Source: Mytilisepta virgata (lineage: Eukaryota; Mollusca; Bivalvia; Mytilida; Mytilidae). From it: a DNA stretch of 64,000 nucleotides. A program made the translations under genes and the position numbers. The notes below the pieces were generated by a model. The model saw only the letters and a list, made by a program, of their open reading frames with translations, was not told the DNA's origin and did no database searches. This document shows positions 35,814-47,268 of the stretch, in pieces (the first letter of the stretch is position 1; every line of letters starts with the position of its first letter). The DNA lies in contig CM051517.1 in assembly GCA_028015205.1 (NCBI GenBank), positions 47,565,135 through 47,629,134 of the forward strand, given 5' to 3'.

Positions 35814-37569
35814 ATGGACAGTGTTTGTATAAAACCAGTAATGGCGGTGTATAGCACGAAAGTTATCCAAACCTGTATGTATTCATATATCGTTATTTTC
35901 TTGCTATTAACTCTGCTGATTATATATTATCATGTTGATCTTTATTCTATTAAAAGTAACTTGTTTAAAATTTTGCCAATTACCTTATGGATAAATTCGA
36001 CAATGAAACAGACTGTTTTATATAATCAAAAATATGTCATAATCAAAAGAAAAATAAGCTAATTGTTTTCGAAATTTAAGTTTGGTAGTCGCAAAATCAA
36101 AATGGTTGTCATGTTAATACCACCAACAGACCCATGACTGCAACATTTCTTGAATACAAGAACAACTTACCACTTAATTTAATGTATGAAGAAAGGTTAA
36201 AGGATTATGGAATCTTCATTGTCGTTCCTTCCTTAAGCTTCAAGATTTAAAATGTGATCGAGAATTTTCTGAACTGTAAACCTTTCACAAGGTTTCAGTA
36301 AACATAAGAACAATAAACAATATATTTAAAACCTTGTTATTGATATGATCATAGATCACAGATGAAATTTATTTCAAATAATTTTTATTCGGCTTAAAAA
36401 ATGTGCATTTTATTGTTCATGTTATTGACGAAGATTATATTTAGTTTGGTTTCTTTAAATTTGTAGATCCACCAAGAAATACTTCCAAATTTGGAGGAAA
36501 GAATAAGAAATCCATATCCTTTAATCTACTGCCCATAACTTCTAAATCAAGTACGAAATCCTCATCTACCTCAGATATAAGTATTCATAACGAAGAAATA
36601 TGCACTGGGGCCAGGTCGGACAAAACTATGCTAAGAGACGATTTTACAAGTTCTAGTGACGACGAGGAGATCGATAACGGACATGACAATAATTCATTTG
36701 ACAAAGAAACCAATCAGTATGCTGTGCTCTATAAAACATTTGGGGATGCTGAGTGTATAAAGGATGCTTCGGATGTCCAGTATATTGGAAAAGGAAGGTG
36801 TATCATTACAGATTTGATAAGAAGTAGGCTTATTATATTTTCAAAATCGGGAGTCAATAAAATTACAATGCAAAACGACGAAACCGTTGAACCCTGGGGT
36901 ATTGCTCTCCATGAGAACATTATTCTTGTTACATCCAGACGCAAAAGATTGGTGGTCAAACTAACACAGACAGGGGACCAGGAGGAGTCTTCTTTTGGAG
37001 ATTCTCTATTCCAAGACCCTTGTGGAATTGCGGTAACCAAAGATCATAAAATAATTGTCAGTGACATCCAGTCGAAGAATGTATCGGTACATGATTGGAG
37101 CGGAAAGTACTTGTTTCAAATTTGCGCACCTAGTAAAAAGGAAAAGTTTAAACTGCCTCGGTATATAACTGTTTCTCCACTGGGTGATATAATTATCTCC
37201 GATTCTGGAAACCATTGTATTTATGTGTATTCTGTGAATTGCATCTTCAAGAAATCTTTCGGTTCTTACGGAGTTGGTGATGGGCAATTTAAGGCTCCAT
37301 ATGGAGTATGCTGCGACCAGTTCGGAAATATATTTGTAGCTGATCACTATAATGATAGGATATCATTTTTCTCAAAAGATGGCGAGTTCATTGATCACGT
37401 TATTACTAAAAACGATGGCATTTTCCACCCTCAAGGGATCTCTCTCAGTCCTGATATGAAATTGTTTATTACACATGGATCTTTACGGGCATTTGAAGTT
37501 AAAGTTTTTAGTCTGCTGTCAGGCAGATCAAAGCAGATACAACTAGGTACAACTGTTATCAAAATTTAA
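35814..37569 (+). CDS. NHL-repeat protein 1 (TRIM2/3/71-like propeller, no RING/B-box seen)
   Basis: Exon 1 is 35804-35874 (ATG at 35814, donor GTATGT) and exon 2 is 36467-37569; joining in phase 1 gives 387 aa. The N-terminal third is Ser/Thr/Lys-rich with an acidic DDFTSSSDDEEID patch. The rest is six NHL-type blades: ASDVQYIGKGRCIITDL, EPWGIALHENIILV, DPCGIAVTKDHKIIVSD, LPRYITVSPLGDIIISDSGN, APYGVCCDQFGNIFVADHYN and HPQGISLSPDMKLFIT. NHL propellers bind RNA or protein, usually in TRIM E3 ligases; here no RING, B-box or coiled coil is encoded nearby. The ATG was chosen because its sequence is conserved in both paralogues; the exon also has an acceptor before it, so an upstream coding exon cannot be excluded. 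About nine residues in ten match NHL gene 2. Confidence 0.83.
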
Positions 37570-37986
37570 TGAAAAAACAATGTATTGATCTCTTTTCATC
37601 GTTACTATTCGCATTTTGTATGCACAGTAGCTAGACGTCATGCCATTAGTCCCCATCTTCCATGTTCAAGAACCAAAGTCTTTCTTTATACTCTTCAGAA
37701 AACAAACTATAGTGCTCCTAAGCCGTCTTGGTTTATTTAAAAGGGCAAAAAAAAAAATGCTTTACCAATGAGACATCAGCGATAGAGAATAATCTTACCG
37801 TTGGAGGAATGAAATAGAATTCTCCAAGCAACTGTTTAAATTTGGGTTTTAATCAGATTTTCTATGTGGAGATTTCTAAATAAACTAATCTTTACATATA
37901 TCATGTATATCGGGCCAGTTTGGTATTTGGTTAGTTATAATCTTTAAATAAAGAAATAAAATGAAATGAAGATTTAAGTTAGTTTG

Positions 37987-37988
<2 letters not shown>

Positions 37989-38036
<48 letters not shown>
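37989..38036. repeat. (TA)n microsatellite
   Basis: About 24 uninterrupted TA units. Confidence 0.95.
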
Positions 38037-38039
<3 letters not shown>

Positions 38040-38228
38040 GAGCATACATATATACCTTGATTAATAAAGGTATTATTTTTGATGCGTATTTGAATTCAAC
38101 GAAGTGATATCGTAAAAATGATCGTTTACCGAAATACAAATATAACTAAGAATTACAGCGATATGTAAATACCCATCCAAACATTATTATATTGTACAGT
38201 AAATACCGATCTTAAACACCTACACAAA

Positions 38229-38475
38229 AGGGAGCAACCTTTTGATCTTTAGGGGGGGAGCTAAGATGAAATTTGAAATAAAAAGGCAGGACCAGGATAT
38301 TGGGAAAATAAAAAGACAGAATTACTTTAGATGTAAAAAAAAATGCAGGACCTGTGTCATTCAGGATTTTTTTTTTGGTTTAAATTTAGCCGCGATAGCG
38401 TTCGTATAGAAAAAATAGGCAGGATCAAACATTTCATCCTAGCGCCCCCCCCCTAAAATCAAAGGGTTGCTCCCT
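38229..38475. mobile_element. TIR element T, copy 1
   Basis: Inverted ends AGGGAGCAACCTTTTGATCT.. and ..ATCAAAGGGTTGCTCCCT, with internal C-rich/G-rich runs and AGCTAAGATGAAATTTG / CATTTCATCCTAGCGC blocks that also pair. Non-coding. A related copy is at 44370-44512. Confidence 0.65.
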
Positions 38476-40289
38476 ATAAACACCTTACTTCTAAAAAACA
38501 TTCACATTTTATCTTTCCGACATTATTATTTACTTTATGTCGAAATACACACAATAATACACTTTCATATTACAATAGACAATAGATAATATTTTATTTA
38601 CAATAATCAGGAAAGGCCAAATGTAATACAATGGCAATAGATATATGTATATATGCAATATATACTAAATTAACATCATAAACAACACATAAATGACATA
38701 ATTGTATTAAAATGTACTATTTTGTCTAATTTTTAACAAATTAGATGTATAGTAAGTGCATATTTTTTTAATTTGCAACAATTTACTGTTAAGTAATAAT
38801 TTTGATTTCATTGTATCATTATGGAAGTTTGAAACTTTTTTTTATAATGTAACGTTATTTTTTAAAAATAATATTTCTCTTTCTCCCTATATTTGACTTT
38901 GTCAAACTGCCAAAGGAAACGGTTTTCATTTTCAATTTCTAAATGATTGCATAGTTTGCCAAGTTTAATTGTCTATTGTCTTATATTGTATTCATAGAAA
39001 GCTACACGCAACTCCACCCCGTACTCATATACGGCAACTACCTTCTACAACTAAAAAATCTGGAAACATAAAATCCCATGGACACACATTTTGTACTATA
39101 TCTCAGTTGCAATAACAATACAGTTTGTGCACATAACACTAAGTCTTCTTATCAAACCCCTATGAGACGGCGTCCTCCAAAGTCAGGATTTTGTATCCAC
39201 GTTCGTTCCTACAAACCCTGACTTGTGAGGATGATGAGACGGATTTTTTAAAAATCTATTATTGTTTGTTTTAATAAGGCTCGAAAGCCTTACGATATAG
39301 GGATGAAGCCATTACACAAATAGTGTGCAGAATTCGATAACAGTTAGTTTAAACATTTATTTATTGGTAAACAAGTTATAACAACTTATTCTAACCCCTC
39401 TCTACTTGGCGGGTTGCAAGAGAGGCCCCCTGTAGCGACATTTTAGCCTACTCTTCTTCGACACCTACCTAGTATTCTTTAATGTGGTAATGGTGTTGCT
39501 CGCCTTAAAAAGACTGCCATTTTTCGTCCCCATCCCACGGACTAGTATCTTTTACCGAGACCCGTCCTCACAAATGGTATCGATAGGGCGTCGCAAATTT
39601 GTCCCTGAAATTTTCATCTCGAACGGGAATAACAAGGGATAACAGTTATTGTTTCCTTTACTGTGTTATTTTATTCGTTAGTTTTACTTTTTGTACATAC
39701 TGTTTTTCTGTTTTATTTTTGCTTGTACCTTTATGTTATGCTTATTTTTTTAGCCTTTGGATAGCCTGAATTGGTCTTTTTTCTGTTTTCGGTTTTCCAT
39801 TATATTATTGATCTGTTTTGTTGAAATGTACACAAACAATACATCAAATCTGGTATCCTAGAAATTATTGGAACCCTAAGTTTCATCCGATTTGTGGTTT
39901 GGTACACGAACATTAAAATACTAAGTACTTTTCTAGAAACGGAAACCACAACTTCCGCTATAAATTTCACTTTTCAGTGAAGCTTTTAGTTATAGCTAGT
40001 ATCCAAACGGACACACGTCCTGAAAGCTGCAAGGGACAAAATAACGAGATTTTATTAATGAGTTGTCACTATGAGTGCCAAAAAAAATATATAATTAAAT
40101 AGTCATTTGTATTAAAAACAAAGCCATTCAATTTGAGAAATTTGTTCTTGATTTATAAACTTAAGATACAGTTATGTCATAGAAAAATGTCATTAACATA
40201 TATTTAAATCTGTTATTACATTATAAACAAAAAAGGGTGCTCACCGGGTGGAAAGCCTGAACTAATATATTGGATAATTTTATAGTACA
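38476..40289. other. Intergenic, with a probable LINE 3' fragment
   Basis: No gene recognised. About 39345-39400 (GTTTAAACATTTATTTATTGG..AACAAGTTATAACAACTTATTC) resembles the 3' end of the LINE at 21264-21330, suggesting a minus-strand LINE tail here. A small inverted repeat AAGGCTCGAAAGCCTT lies near 39277. Confidence 0.45.
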
Positions 40290-41235
40290 TAGAGGTATGC
40301 AAACAAAGAACAGAGATTTTTGAAAGGGTTTACCGTAATATGATGTAACAAAGATAATTAATATTACGAAATACCCAACAACAAGCAAGCATAGGCTTGA
40401 GAAACTTTAAAAGTAAAGAGAATCATGTCTGAGAGAGAATCAAACTGTAAAAGAGTAAAGACTGTTTATTTGAGTGTTTTATATTCATTATATGTCAAAT
40501 TAACTCATTCCAAGTAATGGACTAACGAACAAATCGTAAAGGAATTATTAAAGTTTCAATTGGCCAAATATGTCAAGGTTTGTTCACTTGGTGATAATTG
40601 AAAAATGGACTCCTTCAGTCTAAAACTTTTTAGATTTTTGGTCGAAAACAAAAGGGGATCTAGCCATTTGATTAAGGTAGTCACAGCTTCAAATCTCTTC
40701 GCCGAGGGGTTGTTGGTATATCGTGCATTATTTATCTCATAAACAATGGGGGGGGGGGGGGTCTAAACCTAAACTGAACCCACCAATTGCAGATAAAAGA
40801 ATTATACTATGATAGGACTCGACTCTCATTATACGCAGTCTGATGCACTACGTTGTTGTATGGTAGCTCGACCACGGCCCACATTTGAGAATGCGAAGAA
40901 GATATTGAAACGAGTAAGCTCATTTTCCGCCTTTCTTTGAATTCATAAACACCATTTTTGTATACTTTGTGTTTGTTGATTTATTATAAACATATACATA
41001 CAAGTCGGACGGACATACAATTCTTGCAAAGAATCTATATACCAAATATGGTTGACCTATCATGCATATTTACTGAGAAACGAACCTAGTCCATAAACTT
41101 TAACCTGACCACTGGGTGTGAAAACCGTAGGTTAAGGTTGAGCTCATAAGCAATCGCGACACAAATCCACTGTTAGCGCCACAATCGGAATGGCTATCTA
41201 TCAGCATATTCGTCGCAGGCGAAACAAATACGTGA

Positions 41236-41374
41236 TGTATTATTGTTTTGTAAGGTGGTTTAAATTGATAGTGATCTGAACTTCAACCATAAAATATTGG
41301 TTTCACGGATGACATAGAAAATGGACAAAAATTTAAAAAATAAATAATACTGGTGGCCATTCGAATATATAAAG
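41236..41374 (+). promoter_or_regulatory. Candidate promoter / non-coding leader exon of NHL gene 2
   Basis: Conserved with 33225-33366, ending at the same donor (GTAAGTTAGTTTTTATA at 41375). It has no open frame compatible with exon 1. The intron to the coding exon would be about 4.3 kb, against 2.4 kb in gene 1. Confidence 0.4.
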
Positions 41375-42095
41375 GTAAGTTAGTTTTTATATGTTTTGTC
41401 TCAGGAAACAAGCAATCAATTTTTCAGGCAGACCATTTAAACGTTGTGGATAAATACACATTGATTCTACAAAAGATTTGGGTACATTGTTTAGACCAGT
41501 ATCTATTTTGAGTAAAGAAAAAATTGGGAAAGGAGTTTGTGTTCGAAATATTTTTTTTTAATTCACGATAGAACTTGTGTCAAATATTGTAGACATGACA
41601 GTGTTAACCGTATAACCATCATTTTCAAACAGTAAAACGGTGCAATAGAAAAGCAAAATAATAGTAAAATGCATCTTCTTATAGCGCATTTTTACATTCA
41701 TTCTTACGGGGTCTGAAAGTAGAACATTCTCACTTCTAGGGCCAATTTCAAAGAGTCACTAAATGCGTTTCAAAATCTCTCAGCACATAACATGGTATAC
41801 ATTGACTTAAGATTTGTTAATAATAACCAACAAATAAGTTATTAAAATTTTTTCTACGTATCTGAATATCGCTTTGAGAGACAATTTTAACACAAATGTG
41901 CCGTATTAACGTGTTTAAGATAGTTTTTCAACGTGAAGGACACTTAGAAACAAAAAAAATTATTTTGCTGTAAGTGGGTTTTAATATGTATCTCCTTTAA
42001 TGTGACAGTAGAATGGTCTTTGGTTCCGTGTGTCCTGTTTGGCAATATTCCAAAAAGTGATACAATATGCTTGGCAATTGACCCAATACACGACA

Positions 42096-42283
42096 TTTGA
42101 GGGTAAAAAACTTAAACTTAATAATTATTTATACAATAGTTGCTTATATAGAGGGCATTATCATGATATAGTGACTGCCCAAGGGACTGATATTGCCTGA
42201 AACATTAATGATCATTAATAATGCCTTCTATATAAGCAACTATTGTATAAATAATTATTAAGTTTAAGTTTTTTACCCTCAAA
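42096..42283. repeat. Long-stem hairpin abutting palindrome-satellite copy 3
   Basis: Arms of about 65 bp (TTTGAGGGTAAAAAACTTAA.. at 42096 and its reverse complement ending ..TTACCCTCAAA at 42283) pair almost perfectly around a loop of about 57 bases. The right arm ends exactly where the 42284 element begins. Its loop half recurs in inverse orientation at about 43835-43935. Confidence 0.8.
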
Positions 42284-43250
42284 TGGCAAGCCAAAGTGGA
42301 CAAAAATGAGGTATTTTCTAATATTAGAAAATGAATTTGTAATATTAGAAATTCATTTTCTAATATTACTTAATCATTTCTAATATTACTAATTTATTTA
42401 TGAATATTAGAAATTCTTGATTTTCTAATATTAGAAAATAGCCCAGAATTTATAATATTAGAAAATGATTTTGTAATATTACAAATTCAATTTCTAATAT
42501 TACTAATTCATTTTCTAATATTAGAAATTCATTTTGTAATATTCTTAATTGATTTTCTAATATTAGGAATTGAATAAGTAATATTAGAAATTATGCACCA
42601 TTTTCTAATATTACAAATCGATTTATTAATACTAATTCAATTTCTAATATTACTAATTCAATTTCTAATATTACTAATTCAATTCCTAATATTACTAATT
42701 CAATTTCTAATATTACTTATTCATTTTCTAATATTAGAAATTCAATTTCTAATATTACAAATTAAAGGCATTTACGAATATTAGAAATTCAATTTCTAAT
42801 AAAACAGTCGCCATCTTTTCTAATATTACAAATTATCTTAAATTATAGAAAGAAGATTTTGTAATATTATGAATTCATTTTCTAATATTAGAAATTATCG
42901 AGGAATTTCTAATATTAGAAAATGAATTAGTAATATTTGAAATTGAATTAGTAATATTAGAAATTGAATTTCTAATATAAGAAATTGAATTTGTAATATT
43001 AGAAATTGAATAAGTAATATTAGAAAATGAATTTCTAATATTACAAAATCATTTAATAATATTACAAAATCCACCAAATATGTAATATTAGAAAATGAAT
43101 TAGTAATATTAGAAATTGAATTAGTAATATTAGAAATTAAATTAGTAATATTAGAAATTGAATAAGTAATATTAGAAATTGAATTTCTAATATTACAAAT
43201 TCATTTTCTAATATTAGAAAATACCTATTTTTGTCCACTTCGGCTTGCCA
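42284..43250. mobile_element. Palindrome-satellite TIR element, copy 3 (TTCTAATATTAGAA array)
   Basis: The 967-bp element has inverted ends of about 50 bp beginning TGGCAAGCC, then AAGTGGACAAAAAT. TA follows on the right; AA precedes on the left, where it abuts another hairpin. The interior is TTCTAATATTAGAA and half-site variants with AATTCAATT linkers at a 21-bp period, in mixed orientation. Open frames coding seven-residue repeats (LLIQFLI) on both strands are by-products of 21 being divisible by three. It lies in the leader intron of NHL gene 2. Confidence 0.85.
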
Positions 43251-43654
43251 TAATTGTGTTTATTTCATTGAAGAATATAAATCTGCTAGGTGCGAGTTCT
43301 TTACATGTACATGTATGTTGAATACCTCATGATGACCTCTGGATGTGTGTTCATGTTTCTGTCATTACTTTTGGTGCTATGTTGGTATATTGTACATTCA
43401 TTGAAGTTCCTCATATATATTCTTTTTTCTACTTCAAGCATTACGGACAAGAATTTATTATTCGAAATATGCATACCTACTAAGTACATAAAAAGGCACC
43501 CTGTTATTTAATATTACAACAATACTATTTGAGCAAGTATTGTTTTTATTTCTGTGAAACCAAAATTTCATCTAGAATTGTCTAGAATTTAATTAACAAC
43601 TGCTGCATCACGTTTGCGTTTTAAAAAAGGGGACGTAACTCTAAATTGCAAGCA

Positions 43655-43990
43655 GGCATTACCGTGTGGTAATGCCCACGGGCATTATCATGATAATGCC
43701 TGCTTGACATTTTAACGCAGATTAATAAATACCACATGACCATATTTTAACCAATAAAAACAACTAAATTTTCTCTGATATGAAATAACCAATCTGCGTT
43801 AAAATGCCAAGCAGTCATTATTATGATAATTCCTTCAACATTAAATATCAATGTTTCAGGCAATATCAGTCCCTTGGACAGTCACTATATCATGATAATG
43901 CCCTCTATATAAGCAACTATTGTATAATTAAAAAATTATTTGTTAACATAAAAATACATGGTATACCATCATTAACGATACAAGATATGT
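43655..43990. repeat. Compound palindrome cluster
   Basis: It contains the perfect 20-bp palindrome GGCATTATCATGATAATGCC (43681-43700) inside a larger GCAGGCATTA..TAATGCCTGC pair (about 43652-43703). An inverted pair CATTTTAACGCAGATT / AATCTGCGTTAAAATG lies at about 43709-43724 and 43791-43806. An inverse partial copy of the 42096 hairpin is at about 43835-43935. It may be the remains of foldback elements related to the 42096 hairpin. Confidence 0.65.
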
Positions 43991-44369
43991 AAATATTTAA
44001 GATATTAGAAAAAATAGTTGTTCTCTTATGCGAACAAGTGAAATAAATATAGGGAAAACTGGCCCTGCTCCTTTGGTACATTGATAGTTGATACATTGAT
44101 TCTTGACCCCATTTAGATATTAAGTCGCCTATACCCTACACGAACCGTAATACTCGGGGCCTTATAATAGGTTGCTGTAATTCTAATTGTCAATAATAGT
44201 AATGTGGTAGCATTTTTTTTTTTTTTGGTTTACAGTCGAATAGCAAATGTCATATGCATCTTCAGGACTTCAACAATACATCAAGGTATTCCAGAAATAA
44301 ATGTGAAATAAGAAGGCACAAAAGGGAGAGAAGAATGACGAACGGAGGGTCTACAATAACTGCTACCTA

Positions 44370-44512
44370 AGGTAGCAACCTTTAGATTTTTATGGGGTGC
44401 TAGGATGAAATGCTTGATCCTGATTTTTATTTTGCCAAAATCCCGGGTGGTCCTGCTTTTTTATTTCAAATTTCATTCTAGCACCCCAATAATAATCAAA
44501 TGGTTGCTCCCT
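44370..44512. mobile_element. TIR element T, copy 2 (shorter)
   Basis: Starts AGGTAGCAACCTTTAGATTT and ends ATCAAATGGTTGCTCCCT, with inner GCTAGGATGAAATGC / TTTCATTCTAGCACC pairing, as in copy 1 at 38229-38475. Confidence 0.6.
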
Positions 44513-44659
44513 AAGAACTATGGATTGAGCTCTAATTTCATAATATATCACTTATTTTCACATATTTTACAAAAACGGACGACGACAAATGTGATACAGC
44601 AGTTTATTTACCGCATTAAATGATCTCGGATTTGTTGTAACCAAAAAGTTAACAACAAA

Positions 44660-45348
44660 AGCCTCAAGAGAATTGAGCCTGTATAGCTCCGCTGACAGTC
44701 CTACAATCAATCCATTTTATTTCAAGTGAAACTTCTAATGGACCTTCCATAGATGTTTCATACCAAGCATCAGTTAATTTGGCTGTATGGTTTCAGAGGA
44801 GGAGATTTTTGAAATTTTGACCAATCAAAAATAAGAATTATTCATCATAGCTGCCATATTAGATGTCCGACTGGAACGAAATTTACAAACTTTATAAAGG
44901 TCCTTCCGCAGATTCTTCATACCAAGTTACGGCTTTGCGGTTTCAGAATTTTTGTTTGTTTGAAATTTTGATCAATCAGAAATAAGAATTCATCATGGCG
45001 GCCATATAAGTGTTGACCGGAACAAAATATGTAATAAAGGTCCTTCCATGGACCCTTCATACAAAGTTTAAGTTCATTTGGCTTAGGAGTTTCAGAGGAG
45101 ATGATTTTTAAAATTTGTCCAATCAGAAATAAGAATTCATCATGACGGCCATATTAGTTGTCCGACCGGAACGAAATATGCAAACTTTATAAAGGTCCTT
45201 CCATAGATGCTTCACACCAAGTTTCAATTCATTTGGCCTAGGGGTTTCAGAGGAGAAGATCAAAATGTAAAAGTTTACAGACGGACGGACGGACGACGGA
45301 CGCCAAGTGATGACAAAAGCTCACATGGCACTTTGGGCCAGGTGAGTT
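44660..45348 (+). mobile_element. Pearl-type repeat, copy D
   Basis: Starts GCCTCAAGAGAATTGAGCC and ends GGGCCAGGTGAGTTAA. The modules carry ACCAATCAAAAATAAGAATT-like and AAAGGTCCTTCC blocks, and a GACGGACGGACGG tract lies at about 45281-45293. It is close to the inverse of copy A at 11652-12374 and lies in the leader intron of NHL gene 2. Confidence 0.78.
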
Positions 45349-45657
45349 AAGAATGAAGATAAATCTTTGACAAAAAGAAATGAAATTCGAAATGAAGCAT
45401 ATATCTGGAAGAGTCTTTCTTTGATAAATATATATCCTCGTTCAATCTGAATCTGATCAAGGATTATACATTGGTATCTCAGATTGTAGTAATCAGTTTT
45501 GGTATATTCATCGTCTTTTTTCGTGAATTTAACGAATTCTGTGAGTGTCTGTAATCACTTATAAATTATTTCTGTTTAATATTAATATAAGACGTAGTTG
45601 TTGATATATATATTCATAAGCACAAATGTTATCCTTTCATTTCAAAGGTATTATTTA

Positions 45658-47153
45658 ATGGACAGTGTAAAACCAGCTACGGCAGTGTTCAGCACGGACG
45701 TTATTCAGACTTGTACGTATTCATATAGCTTTATTTTTTAATTATAGATTTTTAATAGATACGTTTACTCCACCGACTATATATTATCATTTTGATCTTC
45801 TTTAACTGTTCTAGTCAAACTAGAAAATTAAAAGTCGCATGCTCATTACCCGGCTAACTGTACCTTATGGGGAAATTTGACAATCGTGCGGGTATTCTAT
45901 GATCCAAAATATATTTTTGAAATCGTCATAGATCACCGTTGAAATTTATTTCAAACACTTTTAATTTGGCTTAAACAATGGTCGTTTTATTTTCGTGTAA
46001 TTGACGCAAGTTATATTTATAAGTTGGGTGTCTGATATATTTTTTAGATCCACCGAGAAGTTTGTCGAAATTCGGAGGGAAATTTAAGAAATCCATATCC
46101 TTTAATTTACTGCCCATTAGATCTAAACCAAGTACGAAGTCCTCATCTACCTCAGATATAAGTATTCATAACGAAGAAGTATGCACTGGATCTAGGTCGG
46201 ACAAAACTATGCTGAGAGACGATTTCACAAGCTCTAGCGACGACGAGAAGATCGATAGCGGACATGACAATAATTCATTTGATAAAGAAACCAATCAGTA
46301 TGCTGTGCTCTATGAAACATTTGGGGATGCTGAGTGTATAAAGGATGCTTCGGATGTCCAGTATATTGGAAAAGGAAGGTGTATAATTACAGATTTGATA
46401 AAAAGTAGGCTTATTATATTTTCAAAATCGGGAGTAAGTAAAATTACAATGCAGAACGATGAAACCGTTGAACCCTGGGGTATTGCCCTACACGAAAACC
46501 TCATTCTTGTGACATCAAGACGAAAAAGACAAGTGATCAAACTAACACAAACAGGGGACCAGGAGGAGTCATGTTTTGGAGATTCTTTATTTCAAGACCC
46601 TTGCGGAATAGCGGTAACCAAAGATCATAAAATAATTGTTAGTGACATTCAATCGAAGAACGTATCAGTACACGATTGGAGCGGAAATTACTTATTTGAC
46701 ATTTGTGCACCAAGTAATCATAAAGAAAAGTTCAAACTACCACGGTATATAACTGTTTCTCCACTGGGTGATATAATCATCTCAGATTCTGGAAACCATT
46801 GTATTTATGTGTATTCTGTGCATGGCATCTTCAAGAAATCTTTCGGTTCTTATGGAGTTGGTGATGGTCAATTTAAGGCTCCATATGGAGTATGCTGCGA
46901 CCAGTTCGGAAATATATTTGTAGCTGATCACTATAATGATAGGATATCATTTTTCTCGAAAGATGGCGAGTTCATTGATCACGTTATTACTAAGAACGAT
47001 GACATTTTCCATCCTCAAGGGATCTCTCTCAGTCCTGATATGAAATTGTTTATAACACATGGATCTTTACGGGCCTGTGAAGTTAAAGTTTTCAGTCTGC
47101 TGTCAGGCAGATCAAAGCAGATACAACAAGGTACAGCTGTTATCAAAATTTAA
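45658..47153 (+). CDS. NHL-repeat protein 2, tandem paralogue of NHL protein 1
   Basis: Exon 1 is 45648-45712 (ATG 45658, donor GTACGT) and exon 2 is 46048-47153; phase 1 join; 386 aa. It has the same plan as its paralogue: short N-terminus, Ser/Thr-rich linker with DDFTSSSDDEKIDSGHD, then six NHL blades ending ..SLLSGRSKQIQ..VIKI. Differences are scattered substitutions plus one extra residue in the third inter-blade loop (CAPSNHKEKF against CAPSKKEKF), and both frames are intact, so both copies look functional. The stop codon overlaps a poly(A) hexamer (TAATAAA, 47151-47157). No RING, B-box or membrane segment is seen. It may be a free propeller adaptor; the partner is unknown. Confidence 0.85.
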
Positions 47154-47209
47154 TAAAAAAAACAATGTATTTTTTCTCTTTTCATCGTTACTATTCACAT
47201 TTTGTTTCA

Positions 47210-47268
47210 GTCTGTTGTCAGGCAGATCAAAACAGATGCAAGTAGATACAAATGTTATCAACATTTAA
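47210..47268 (+). pseudogene. Duplicated terminal segment of NHL gene 2
   Basis: Repeats the last 58 bp of the coding region (SLLSGRSKQMQVDTNVINI then stop) about 115 bp downstream of the original. The sequence before it (TTTTGTTTCAG) has become a good acceptor, so it could serve as an alternative last exon. NHL gene 1 lacks it. Confidence 0.6.

Larger units (their letters stand above)
31690..37720 (+). repeat. Segmental duplication, copy 1 (NHL gene 1 and its 5' region)
   Basis: Matches 40290-47380 in the same order. Shared blocks: the element near 31690 (CCAAACAAAGATAGAAAATT, GGTTTACCGTAATATGATG-like), GGCCAAA..TCACTTGGTGATAATTG (31872/40561), AGCTCGACCGAGG (32150/40868), the leader region (33225/41236), both coding exons and about 150 bp of 3' flank. 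Intervening repeats differ between the copies. Confidence 0.75.

Noticed and set aside
36729..37347. Minus-strand ORFs inside NHL gene 1 (and 46310-46540 in NHL gene 2)
   Set aside because: Antisense shadows of the conserved propeller coding exon.
42593..43077. ORFs coding LLIQFLI-type seven-residue repeats on both strands
   Set aside because: They are translations of the 21-bp palindrome array; openness follows from a period divisible by three and appears on both strands.
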